Shown: positions 1-7,810, counted from the first letter of the stretch. The stretch is 12,524 nucleotides of DNA from Deltaproteobacteria bacterium (GCA_021159525.1 JAGHEC010000305.1:1-12524); one strand, 5' to 3'. Notes: a model not told the origin generated them from the sequence alone. Made by a program: numbers and translations.

Positions 1-96
1 CCGAGCAAAGCGAGGACAAACCGGGGACCCATCCGAAGGATGGGGAGTCCGAGCAAAGCGAGGACAAACCGGGGACCCGCCCGAAGGGTGGGGTCT
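1..96. repeat. 48-bp tandem repeat block, left edge of window
   Basis: Two consecutive 48-bp units begin at 1 and 49, and the array probably continues off the left edge. Each unit contains a 7-bp stem hairpin with a GAA triloop, CCCATCC/GGATGGG in unit 1. In unit 2 the left arm reads CCCGCCC against GGGTGGG, so the stem survives through a G-U type pair. The same block recurs in reverse complement at 10603-10723 with only a few differences. No protein is credible here. The block sits inside a dispersed element whose end lies at about 185. Confidence 0.85.
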
Positions 97-185
97 GAGT
101 CGAGCGAAGCGAGCGAAGAAGAGACGGCGCCCTCCCGGCAGTCGCATCAGAAAAACCCTCCTGCCCCTATTTATTGAGCTATTAC
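97..185 (+). mobile_element. Right end of IS66-like MITE family (copy A)
   Basis: The stretch from about 104 to 185 contains AGAAAAACCCTCCTGCCCC and then ATTGAGCTATTAC. Read in reverse complement, this end begins GTAATAGCTCAAT. The same arm occurs at 2361-2489, 7891-7963, 10269-10361 and 10508-11000. The 3-bp stem in common with those copies plus the preceding GCGCCCTCCCGGCAG segment matches 10549-10570 in reverse complement. The other end of this copy lies outside the window. Family assignment rests on the GTAA terminus and on the 8-bp duplication seen at copy B. Confidence 0.65.
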
Positions 186-216
186 GATTTGTGTGATTGT
201 TGGATGAAAAGGACTT

Positions 217-291
217 CACGTCATTCCGGGCTTGACCCGGAATCCGGGTTTTCCGAAGCGACTGGATTCCTGCTTCAGCAGGAACGACGTG
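217..291. repeat. REP-like palindromic repeat
   Basis: A 75-bp element bounded by CACGTCATTCC (217-227) and GGAACGACGTG (281-291), which are inverted copies with one mismatch. Inside are two further hairpins: ATTCCGGG/CCCGGAAT at 223-243 and TCCTGCT/AGCAGGA at 268-283. The fold would be a three-way junction. Repeats with this ATTCCGGG..CCCGGAAT wording are common between genes in many proteobacteria. It lies downstream of uvrC, so it could act on the 3' end of that transcript; that is inference. Confidence 0.6.
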
Positions 292-392
292 TAGGTCTAT
301 GTTCAATCCGGGTTTGTTAGACCACCTTTGGGGCCCGGATTTTTGAGATCATACCCTTGCTTCAATTGAATCGGCCTATTTTTCCAACGGAC

Positions 393-2257
393 TCATATAT
401 GGTGAAAATGCGCGAATATGGCCTCGGCCAGAGGCCTGCTGATCCCCTGGATCCTGGCCAGATCCGCCGCCGTGGCATGGGCGATAGGGTCTATCCCCTT
501 GAAGTGACGGAGCAATCGGGCTTTTCGTGCCTTTCCAATGCCGGGGATGGCGTCGAGTTCAGAATGGGTCAGCCGTTTTTGTCGCAGCTTGCGGTGATAG
601 GATATGGCCCGTCGGTGGGCCTCATCCCGGATCCGCATCAGGAGAAGGAGCACCGGGTGCCCTGCTTTGAGCATGACCGGATTTTTCCTGCCGGGAAGAT
701 AGATCTTGTCGCGGGGATCGGAAGGGTCATCGGCTTTGGCAATGGAGATGACGTCGGGCCTGAAGACATCATGAGGCATTTGCGTACGATCCCCGGCCAG
801 GGATCCGTCTGTTAGTTCCTCTTCAATGACCCGTTTGACCGTGGCCAGGTGTCCCTTGCCCCGTCCACCAGAAAGAGGTCAGGGAGTGCCCCCTTGGCGA
901 GCCTTCGTTTCACCATCTCGGCCATCATCCCGTAATCGTCAATAATACCTTCCTGCCTGATCCTGAAATTCCGGTAGCCTGCGCGGTGGGGCGCCCCTCC
1001 CACAAAAGAGACAACGGTTCCAACGGCCGGGCCCCCGTGAAAATTGGAAATGTCGAGGCCTTCGATCCGTCTCGGCGTCCGCGTGAGCCTCAACACGGAT
1101 CGAGCCGCTGCCAGGATATCTTCCTGATGGGCCGCGGCACGGCCTATCAAGAGATTCTCCGCATTGGCCACGGCCATGCCCACAAGCCTTCGCTTTTCAC
1201 CCCGGCGGGGGTTCTGGATGGCGATTCTTGTTCCTGTCAGATCCGCCAGATAGGTGGCGATGGGTATGAGGTCCCGGATGGGCTCTGAAATGAGGATTTC
1301 TTTGGGAATGAAGGCCTCGGGCCCGTAGTATTGCTTCAGAAAGGCCTCCATCACCTCCCGGGGGCTGCCATTGGGTTCCTTGATGAGAAAATTGCGGGTT
1401 CCTGTCAGATATCCCTTTCGCACAAAGAGGATAACCACCTGCCATGCCCCGTCTTTTTCTGCCAGGCCGATTACATCCTGATCTGCCATTCGGCGGGAGA
1501 CCACATGCTGGCGCTCCACGGTCTTTTCAATGGCCCGGATCTGGTCCCGGATGGCGGCCGCCTTCTCAAACTCCAAGTTTTGGGCCGCAGTCGCCATGTC
1601 TCTCTCGAGTTTTCTGATAAGCTCGCGGCTCCGTCCCTCTAAAAAAAGCCGGACCTGTTCTACGATTTCACTGTATTCATCCTGCGAGAGCTCATGGGCG
1701 CAGGGGGCGAGGCAGCGATTCATCTGGAAGTTGATGCAGGGCCGGTTTTTTTTGTGCAGGATTTCGCCTTTGCATTTGCGCAGCTTGAAGACCCGATCAA
1801 TGAATCTTTTGGTGCTTCGTACCGCATTGGCCGATGAAAACGGGCCAAAATAAAGGGCCCCATCCTTCTTGATCTTTCTCACAACCGCCAGTCGGGGAAA
1901 GGGCTCTCTCACATCCAGACAGAGGCAGGGATACTGTTTGTCGTCGCGAAGGACGATATTATAGCGGGGCATATGCTTCTTGATAAGATGCCCCTCAAGG
2001 ATAAAGGCCTCCTGTTCGGTATTGGTGAGGATGACCTCCAGATCAGCGGCCCTCTGCACCATTCGACGCGTCTTGCAGTCCGCGTCGCTGTTTCCCCTGA
2101 AATAGGAGAGGATGCGTTTTCGGAGGCTCTTGGCCTTGCCTACATAAATCACCCTCCCCCCGCGGTCCATGAAGAGATAAACCCCCGGCCTATCCGGGAG
2201 GCTGCTGCGCAAGACCCGGGGGTCCAGTCCATAGCGGGCGTGGTTTAGGGATGACAT
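393..2257 (-). pseudogene. uvrC: UvrABC excinuclease subunit C, split by a one-base frameshift
   Basis: UvrC makes both incisions around a UvrB-bound lesion in nucleotide excision repair. The N-terminal part (812-2257) has the GIY-YIG nuclease domain (residues 24-53, IYVG at 37-40), four cysteines of the expected iron-sulfur motif (C162, C174, C182, C186), a UVR motif that binds UvrB (about 212-246), and the start of the RNase H-like 3' or 5' nuclease half with D402 and D465. After VDG (464-466) the frame is lost. The rest of the domain, including DEAHRRAI, and the C-terminal helix-hairpin-helix (IPGIGKARK) continue in the next frame to a TGA at 393-395. Restoring one G in the run at 859-862 (CCCC on the plus strand) gives VDGGKGHLATVK and a protein of about 621 residues, normal for UvrC. 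Both halves are otherwise well conserved, so this is either a very recent mutation or a sequencing or assembly error. The gene stands alone, divergent from the chaN-like gene. Confidence 0.92.
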
Positions 2258-2360
2258 ATTGCAAGCGCCTAAGCAAAGGTATTGGCCTGAATTCAGGAAG
2301 TCAGGTTTCGTCCAAGTCTCAGAAGCGTTCCGGCCGGTCCCAAAAGAGCAAAGTTTTTCG

Positions 2361-2489
2361 GTAACAGCTCAATGAACAGGGGCAGGGGGGTTTTTCTGAA
2401 GAGACCGGCCCGGAGGCCCGGAGCGGAAGAAAAATCATCCTGCCCCGGTGGCGCCTTCGCTGTTATCCCCCTACATATTGAGCTGATAC
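2361..2489. mobile_element. Intact IS66-like MITE (copy B) with 8-bp target duplication
   Basis: A 129-bp palindromic element with ends GTAACAGCTCAAT (2361-2373) and ATTGAGCTGATAC (2477-2489), which are inverted repeats with one mismatch. Inside the ends, GGGGCAGG..GGTTTTTCT pairs with AGAAAAATCATCCTGCCCC. The direct repeat GTTTTTCG flanks it exactly at 2353-2360 and 2490-2497. IS66 family elements are known for ends beginning GTAA and 8-bp duplications, so an IS66-type transposase is the likely mobiliser; none is encoded here. It sits between the divergent uvrC and chaN-like genes, where it could affect their promoters. Confidence 0.75.
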
Positions 2490-2614
2490 GTTTTTCGCAT
2501 GTTGCAGGGAGGCTGCAGACAACAGGCCTACAGGGTTGCATGTGATCAGATTAAATGATAGAAGCGTATTCGGTCAAGATTATTGTCTTTTACCGCATCC
2601 CCAGGTTCTGACAC

Positions 2615-3604
2615 ATGAATATTTTCTGGATTCCCATACTTCTGGCGGCCTGTTCCTGGATTTTCTGCGGGTGTGGCTCCTTCCGTCCAGCCATGCCGCC
2701 CCTTGCCTCTATTGAAGGTGTGCGGGGGTACTTTGCGGAGGGGCGGATCATTGATCTTGAAAAGGAAAAATCCATATCGTTTGATGAACTCATGAATGAC
2801 CTGGAGGGGATGGAGCTGATCTTTGTGGGGGAGGTGCACGACAACCCGGAGCATCACCTCATCGAGGTCCAGATCCTTCAGGCCCTCATGGCCCGTAATG
2901 AGGGCCTGACCGTGGCCATGGAGTTTTTCGACGTTACCCAACAGCCGGTCATGGACCGTTATTTGGAGGGGGGCCTCAGCGAGACCGCCTTCCTCAAGGA
3001 TGTTGGCTGGGCCGGGGGCTGGTCTTTTCCTTACCATTTTTATCGTGCCCTCATATTCCCGGCCAGGGAAAGGGGCATCCGTCTGATCGGAATCAATCTG
3101 CCGGCCAAAGTGGTGCGAAAGGTGGCCAGATCCGGCCTGGAGAGCCTAACTCCTGAAGAAAAGGCCTATACGGCCCGGGAAATCGACCTCAACAATGAGG
3201 CCCATCGCGCCTATTTGCATGAGGTATACAAGGACCACCCGCACGACGATCTGGATAATTTCGACTATTTTTACCAGGCCCAGTGCGTCTGGGAAGAGAC
3301 CATGGCCGAGAATATCGCCCGGGACTTGAAAGGAAATCCGGGCAAAATGGTGGTCTTCACGGGGAACAGCCACATCGTCAACCGATTCGGGATCCCGGAG
3401 CGGGTCCTGCGCCGCATCCAGGTAAAGACGGCCACTGTGGTTTTATATCCCTTGACAGAACGATCGATCCTCTTTAAAAACATGGCGGATTATGTCTGGT
3501 TGACAGCCGCCTGTTCCGCAGGGAAATATGGTCGCCATACCATGAGACTTCGCAAGCCAGGAGAAAACAATAACAATGAAATTAACGCCGGAAAGAATCG
3601 ATGA
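2615..3604 (+). CDS. ChaN-like (DUF399) haem-binding family lipoprotein
   Basis: A 329-residue protein of the ChaN/DUF399 family (PF04187). Family members are surface or periplasmic proteins; Campylobacter ChaN binds haem and takes part in iron uptake, but the role in most bacteria is unproven. Visible signatures are VGEVHDNPEHH (71-81), AMEFFD (101-106) and GNSHIVNRFGIP (250-261). The N-terminus is hydrophobic with cysteines at 13, 18 and 20. LAAC at 10-13 fits a lipobox best by sequence, but the leader before it is very short, so C20 (GC) is an alternative. The start is fixed: an in-frame TGA lies two codons upstream of the ATG, and only a weak CAGG precedes it. The C-terminal 29 bases overlap hisD in another frame, so the two genes are probably co-transcribed and translationally coupled. 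The tail after about residue 300 is polar and low-complexity. Confidence 0.85.
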   Translation: MNIFWIPILLAACSWIFCGCGSFRPAMPPLASIEGVRGYFAEGRIIDLEKEKSISFDELMNDLEGMELIFVGEVHDNPEHHLIEVQILQALMARNEGLTVAMEFFDVTQQPVMDRYLEGGLSETAFLKDVGWAGGWSFPYHFYRALIFPARERGIRLIGINLPAKVVRKVARSGLESLTPEEKAYTAREIDLNNEAHRAYLHEVYKDHPHDDLDNFDYFYQAQCVWEETMAENIARDLKGNPGKMVVFTGNSHIVNRFGIPERVLRRIQVKTATVVLYPLTERSILFKNMADYVWLTAACSAGKYGRHTMRLRKPGENNNNEINAGKNR

Positions 3605-4868
3605 TATAAGCCCGGAAAGAAAAAAGGCTGTCATGGAGCGGTCCATGGAGGACATCTCATCCATATTGGAGGATGTCCGGGGTATTGTAATGGACGTCAA
3701 ACAGCGGGGCGATGCGGTTGCTCTGACCCATTACCGGAAACACAAGGCCGATATTACTGCGGATGACCTCGTGGTCTCTGAGGCCGAGATCCGGGAGGCC
3801 TATGAAAAGGTGGATCCAAACGTTGTGAAATGTCTCAAGGTCGCTGCCAGGAACATCAGCCGGTTTCACACGGCCCAGCTTGAACGGGAGATGTGGTTCG
3901 TTGAGGTATCGAAGGGGATTTTAGCCGGCCGGGTCAGGCGGTCCATGGATATTGTGGGATGCTACATCCCGGGGGGCACGGCCGCCTATCCAAGTTCCAT
4001 CCTCATGACCGTTCTCCCGGCCAAGGTGGCGGGTGTGGGCAGGATCGTGGCGGCGACCCCGCCCGGAAAGGGCATGGTCATCAATCCGGCCACACTCGTG
4101 GCTGCTGACATTGCCGGCTGCGACCGGATCTTCAAGGTCGGGGGTCCCTGGGGGGTCGCCGGGCTCGCCTTCGGGACAGAGATTATGCCCAGGGTGGACA
4201 AGATCGTGGGGCCGGGAAACAAGTATGTTACCGCAGCCAAGATGCTGGTCTACGGCCAGGTGGACATCGACTCGCCTGCAGGGCCCAGCGAGGTCCTCAT
4301 CCTGGCGGACGAAACCGGGAATGCCCAATGGATCGCCATCGACTTTCTGTCCCAGGTAGAGCACGATCCTGACTCTGCGGCTGTCCTGGTGACGCCGTCG
4401 CAGGAGCTGGCCGAGGCTGTGTGCGCCATCATCGAGCAGGAATACGACGCCCTGCCGAGAAAAGAGATCTTCGAATCTTCCCTCTCGCGGCACTCCTACG
4501 TGCTGATTGCAAGGGATATGGAACAGGCGATCGATTTTACCAACGAATATGCTGCAGAGCACCTTCAAATCCTAACGAAAGACCCCTTTATCACCCTAAA
4601 CCGGATCAGACACGCCGGGTCTATCTTTTTAGGACCCTATGCGCCGGTGCCGGTAGGTGATTATGCCTCGGGCACCAATCATGTTCTTCCCACCGGGCAA
4701 TGCGCCCGCATGTTCTCAGGGCTTTCGGTGGATGATTTTATCAAGAAGCCTACCTTCCAGTATTTGAGCAGGGAAGGTCTTGCCAGTCTCAAAGACACGG
4801 TGACCACCCTTGCTGAGACCGAGGGGCTTCCGATCCATGCGCGGGCGGTCAGGGTCCGATTTCAATAG
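3576..4868 (+). CDS. hisD: Histidinol dehydrogenase (HisD family)
   Basis: HisD oxidises L-histidinol to L-histidine in two NAD-dependent steps, the last reactions of histidine synthesis, using a zinc ion. The 430-residue length is normal. Signatures: YIPGGTAAYPSS (130-141), GPGNKYVTAAK (212-222), DSPAGPSEVL (232-241), SQVEHDPD (259-266), EHL (328-330) and VGDYASGTNHVLPT (360-373). Aligning to E. coli HisD, the zinc ligands map to Q260, H263, D362 and H421, the catalytic pair to E329 and H330, and substrate residues to S238 and E416. One oddity: the usual GGAQA loop reads GGPWG (189-193), so the NAD-contacting glutamine (E. coli Q188) is W192. The gene is not in a his operon; its partner is the overlapping ChaN-like gene. 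An AGGAG lies at 3559-3563, 12 bases before the ATG. A HisD paralog acting on another alcohol cannot be excluded. Confidence 0.88.
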   Translation: MKLTPERIDDISPERKKAVMERSMEDISSILEDVRGIVMDVKQRGDAVALTHYRKHKADITADDLVVSEAEIREAYEKVDPNVVKCLKVAARNISRFHTAQLEREMWFVEVSKGILAGRVRRSMDIVGCYIPGGTAAYPSSILMTVLPAKVAGVGRIVAATPPGKGMVINPATLVAADIAGCDRIFKVGGPWGVAGLAFGTEIMPRVDKIVGPGNKYVTAAKMLVYGQVDIDSPAGPSEVLILADETGNAQWIAIDFLSQVEHDPDSAAVLVTPSQELAEAVCAIIEQEYDALPRKEIFESSLSRHSYVLIARDMEQAIDFTNEYAAEHLQILTKDPFITLNRIRHAGSIFLGPYAPVPVGDYASGTNHVLPTGQCARMFSGLSVDDFIKKPTFQYLSREGLASLKDTVTTLAETEGLPIHARAVRVRFQ

Positions 4869-5011
4869 GAAAACCGGGCTCATCGCGGGGTGAAACAAAG
4901 CTCGCCAAGACATGAAAGGCATTGCCTGAATGTCATGAATTGTCGTGGCATGAAATACAATTGACTGTGTTTGTGCTGTATCTGAACTCGATATCAAAGG
5001 AGGTTTGAACG
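4869..5011 (+). promoter_or_regulatory. Leader of the lipoylation cluster with strong ribosome binding site
   Basis: A 143-base gap between hisD and the GcvH-like gene. AAAGGAGG at 4996-5003, eight bases before the ATG, is a near-perfect Shine-Dalgarno site. A possible -10 box TACAAT lies at 4956-4961 but has no convincing -35 partner. The motif RCATGAA or GTCATGAA recurs at 4909-4916, 4932-4939 and 4947-4954, which could be a regulator site or chance. The gap suggests that the cluster may have its own promoter rather than relying on read-through from hisD. Confidence 0.35.
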
Positions 5012-5467
5012 ATGGCTGTAATCAAGGGATACAATATGCCGGACGATCTGTACTACCACGAGGAGCACAGTTGGGCGCGGGTGGAAGGCGCCAAGGTGAC
5101 GGTTGGCATGACCGATATGTTCCAGAAAGAGGCCGGGGACATTGTGTTTGTTGATCTGCCTGAGGAAGAGGACGAGGTCAGCCAGGGGGAGACATGCGGC
5201 AAGATCCAGTCCAGGAAGTGGATCGGCAAACTGGTGGCGCCTGTTTCGGGTGAAATCGCCGAGGTCAACGAGGAGCTGGAGGAAGACACAAGCCTGATCA
5301 ATTCGGATCCCTATGGGAAAGGTTGGATCCTGGTAATAGAGGCCGAAGACGAAGATCAGCTTCAAACCGAGCTGAAAGACCTGATTCATGGCGACGCGGT
5401 ATCGGCCTTTATAGACCGCGAAATCGCAAAGACAGAAGAAGAACGGGCCAAGGCCGAGCAGGAATAG
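5012..5467 (+). CDS. gcvH: GcvH-like lipoyl carrier protein
   Basis: A 151-residue single lipoyl-domain protein of the glycine cleavage H family. H proteins carry an amide-bound lipoate on a lysine and shuttle aminomethyl groups between GcvP, GcvT and Lpd; related proteins (LbpA) serve the sHdr sulfur-oxidation complex. HEEHSWARVEG (16-26) matches the N-terminal H-protein signature, and K69 in QSRKWIGKLVAPVSGE is the expected lipoylation site. The usual ESVKA context is QSRKW here. The C-terminus (about 121-151) is a charged extension longer than in typical 125-130 residue H proteins. No gcvT, gcvP or lpd is in view; the neighbours downstream are a lipoate ligase and a LipS-like enzyme. It is therefore a lipoyl carrier with high confidence, but its client enzyme is open. 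Confidence 0.88.
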   Translation: MAVIKGYNMPDDLYYHEEHSWARVEGAKVTVGMTDMFQKEAGDIVFVDLPEEEDEVSQGETCGKIQSRKWIGKLVAPVSGEIAEVNEELEEDTSLINSDPYGKGWILVIEAEDEDQLQTELKDLIHGDAVSAFIDREIAKTEEERAKAEQE

Positions 5468-5481
5468 CGGAGTTTTTCAGC

Positions 5482-6573
5482 GTGGTGTCGGCATCCAAAA
5501 AGGCTATGTCTCGAGAATGGCGGCTCTTTAAGAATCTTGAGCGGTCGGTCTCCACTGCCGAAGGCCTGGCAGTGGATGATGCCCTGCCCCGGTCTGTTGC
5601 CGGCCACGGCTCGTCTCCTATCCTGCACCTGTACACATTTATCCCATCTGTGATTGTGGGTAAATATCAGGACATCAAGGCGGCCCTGCGGCTGGATCGG
5701 TGCAGGGCCAGGGGGGTCGAGTACAACCGGAGGAGCACCGGGGGGGGCACCGTGATCATGGGGCCTGAAATCGTGGCCTTGGGCCTGGGGATCAACGTGG
5801 ACTACCCAGGGCTCAGAAAAGGCGTAGGCGGCGTGTTCGAATCGCTCAGCCGGGTCCTGATCCGGGCCCTGGATCACGTGGGGATCCGCGCCCGTTTTCA
5901 GCCCAAGAATGACCTGGAAGTCAACGGCAGGAAGATCGCAGGGCTCTCGGCCGCGGCCGAGGCCGACACCTCTTTGTTGTTTCATACCAGCCTTCTCGTG
6001 GATTTTGACATTCCCCTCATGACCGACATCATGAACACGCCGGCGATTAAGCTGGCGGACAAGGGATATAACTGCTTCAGTCAACGCATGACCACGGTCC
6101 GCGCGGAACTGGGTCGGGATTTCGGTATAGCCGAGATGATGTTTGCGATCCAGAAGGCCTTTGAGGAGGAATTCGGCATCGCATTCCAGGAAGACAGCCC
6201 GGATGAGTGGGAACAGGATGTGGTGCGGAGGCTGATCAAGGAGAGATACACCCGGGAGGAATGGATATTTTCCCATCGTCATCCCAGGGCAAGGATGGGT
6301 GTAGGTCGCCTCAAGACCCGTGCCGGCCTGCTGGAGATATACCTTTCCCTCTCAGGCGGCTCTATCGAACACGTCCTCATAACGGGGGATTTCTTTTCTA
6401 CCAGCAAAGACCTGCATCGCATCGAGAACACGCTCAAATGGACCTCGGCCCGCCGGGAGAGCATTGAGGCCAATATTACCTCGGTATGGCATGACGATAT
6501 GATCTACGGGCTTGACATATCCACTCTCACGGAGGCCATATTGTTGGCCAAACAGAATCAGGTGAGGTTGTAG
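5482..6573 (+). CDS. lplA: Lipoate-protein ligase with fused LplB-like C-terminal domain
   Basis: Activates lipoate or octanoate with ATP and transfers it to the lipoyl-domain lysine of a carrier protein. With the GTG start the protein is 363 residues. The catalytic LplA/BPL domain shows RRSTGGGTV (83-91), NDLEVNGRKIAG (143-154, key lysine K151) and a lipoate-pocket region around 164-200. The C-terminal part from about 240 carries the accessory domain, with GRLKTRAGLLE and ITGDFF (300-305), like LplB, giving the fused LplA-LplB arrangement described for sLpl(AB) ligases. Start choice: GTG at 5482 has GGAG at 5469-5472, nine bases away. The ATG at 5506 sits only two bases from its purine run but would begin directly at the domain (355 residues). 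It begins 14 bases after the GcvH-like gene, so the two form an operon. Confidence 0.9.
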   Translation: MVSASKKAMSREWRLFKNLERSVSTAEGLAVDDALPRSVAGHGSSPILHLYTFIPSVIVGKYQDIKAALRLDRCRARGVEYNRRSTGGGTVIMGPEIVALGLGINVDYPGLRKGVGGVFESLSRVLIRALDHVGIRARFQPKNDLEVNGRKIAGLSAAAEADTSLLFHTSLLVDFDIPLMTDIMNTPAIKLADKGYNCFSQRMTTVRAELGRDFGIAEMMFAIQKAFEEEFGIAFQEDSPDEWEQDVVRRLIKERYTREEWIFSHRHPRARMGVGRLKTRAGLLEIYLSLSGGSIEHVLITGDFFSTSKDLHRIENTLKWTSARRESIEANITSVWHDDMIYGLDISTLTEAILLAKQNQVRL

Positions 6574-6755
6574 AGGGGCGCGAGGCATCAGGCGCAAGGC
6601 GTGAAGCCCCTGGGGCGAGGTGTTCCGTTTCCGCCGGCCCGGCCGTTCAGCATCCAGAGATCAGAGATCGGAAGTGGAAAGAGGGGAGAAAAAAGCCAAG
6701 AAACCCGATAAACTCAAGGAACCCAACTGACTCCAAGAAACGGCATCCAGCAGCC
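6574..6755 (+). other. Gap between ligase and LipS-like gene, no gene seen
   Basis: A 182-base stretch, long for an operon junction. It is purine-rich near its 3' end, with a degenerate short duplication of the form AACTCAAGGAACC / GACTCCAAGAAAC at about 6710-6741. No good promoter, hairpin terminator or small gene was recognised, and no clear Shine-Dalgarno site precedes the next ATG. Either the LipS-like gene is read through from the ligase, or it has a promoter not visible by eye. Confidence 0.4.
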
Positions 6756-7796
6756 ATGTCCAAATTACAGAGTCCTGAATATGCCAAAATGAGCCATGCC
6801 AGCGCCCTTTCTGTGGGCCTCATGCGGGGCCGCATGTACCGGGGAGCGGTCAACCGGTGTGTCAATCTCCTGGTCCACTATCCCGAGGGCTGTTCGGCCA
6901 ACTGCGCGTATTGCGGACTTGCTAGGAAGCGGCCCGGCTCTTATGCGGAAAAGAGCTTCATCCATGTGGAATGGCCGCTCTATTCCATGGATGTGATCAT
7001 CGATGCGATCAACCAGGCCCCTTCGTATGTACAGAGGACCTGCATCTCCATGATCACCAACGGAAAGTGCAGGGGCCATACCCTGGAGATGACCCGTCGG
7101 CTCGCCCGGGAGACCCGGCTTCCGGTTTCCATTCTCATCAGCCCCACCATTCTCAAAGCACAGGATCTGAGAGATATGAAGGTGTGCGGGGCCGATAAAA
7201 TCGGCGTGGCCATTGACCTGGCTACCCCGGAGCTGTTTGACAAATACAGGGGAAAGGGCGTCTTGGGTCCGCATAAATGGGAAACATACTGGAAGATTGC
7301 AGAAATCGGCATGGAGGTCTTTGGCAAAGGCAATGTGGGCGCCCATCTCATGGTGGGTATGGGCGAGACGGAAGAAGAGATGACCTCGATTATGGACCGG
7401 CTGTGGGAGATGGGGATCGACAATCATCTCTTTTCCTTCTTTGCCGAGGAGGGCTCCCGACTGGCCGACAGACCTCAACCCCCCTGGCCCTCCTATCTGA
7501 GGATTCAGCTGGCCCGATACCTGATTGAGGAGGGCCTTGTCCGTTATGGCGATATGGGCTTTGATGCAGCAGGTCGAATCGTTGACTTCGGAATATCTCC
7601 TCAACGGCTCGATGCCATTATTGCTCCGGGAACGCCTTTTATGACTACCGGTTGCCTGGGCCCCGACGGTAAGGTGGCCTGCAACCGGCCCTTTGGCAAC
7701 TGCCTCCCCGACATCAAACAGTGGAACTATCCCTACCTTCTCAACCAGGAAGAGATTGATCTGATCAGGGAGCATATTTTTCAGACAGAGGCATGA
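6756..7796 (+). CDS. BioB-like radical SAM protein, LipS1/LipS2-type lipoyl synthase component
   Basis: A 346-residue radical SAM enzyme. The CX3CX2C triad is C46, C50, C53 (CSANCAYC), which binds the SAM-cleaving 4Fe-4S cluster. A second cysteine group near the C-terminus, C300, C309 and C316 in the context ACNRPFGNC, could hold an auxiliary cluster that donates sulfur. The overall wording is biotin-synthase-like (GMGETEEEM at 201-209), yet no biotin genes are near. Location after a lipoyl carrier and a fused lipoate ligase matches the LipS1/LipS2 lipoyl synthase pathway known from Thermococcus and sulfur-oxidising bacteria, where two such proteins insert the C6 and C8 sulfurs. Which of the two this is I cannot tell, and no second one is in view. 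ATG at 6756 has no clear ribosome site; 6789 and 6822 are alternatives. A strong hairpin follows 14 bases after the stop. Confidence 0.75.
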   Translation: MSKLQSPEYAKMSHASALSVGLMRGRMYRGAVNRCVNLLVHYPEGCSANCAYCGLARKRPGSYAEKSFIHVEWPLYSMDVIIDAINQAPSYVQRTCISMITNGKCRGHTLEMTRRLARETRLPVSILISPTILKAQDLRDMKVCGADKIGVAIDLATPELFDKYRGKGVLGPHKWETYWKIAEIGMEVFGKGNVGAHLMVGMGETEEEMTSIMDRLWEMGIDNHLFSFFAEEGSRLADRPQPPWPSYLRIQLARYLIEEGLVRYGDMGFDAAGRIVDFGISPQRLDAIIAPGTPFMTTGCLGPDGKVACNRPFGNCLPDIKQWNYPYLLNQEEIDLIREHIFQTEA

Positions 7797-7810
7797 TGGA
7801 ACGTCGGCAA

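Noticed and set aside
357..815. 152-residue open frame on the plus strand
   Set aside because: Antisense of the uvrC C-terminal part, which carries clear helix-hairpin-helix motifs on the other strand.
5386..6282. 298-residue open frame on the minus strand
   Set aside because: Antisense of the lipoate ligase, histidine- and proline-rich shadow composition, no recognisable domain.
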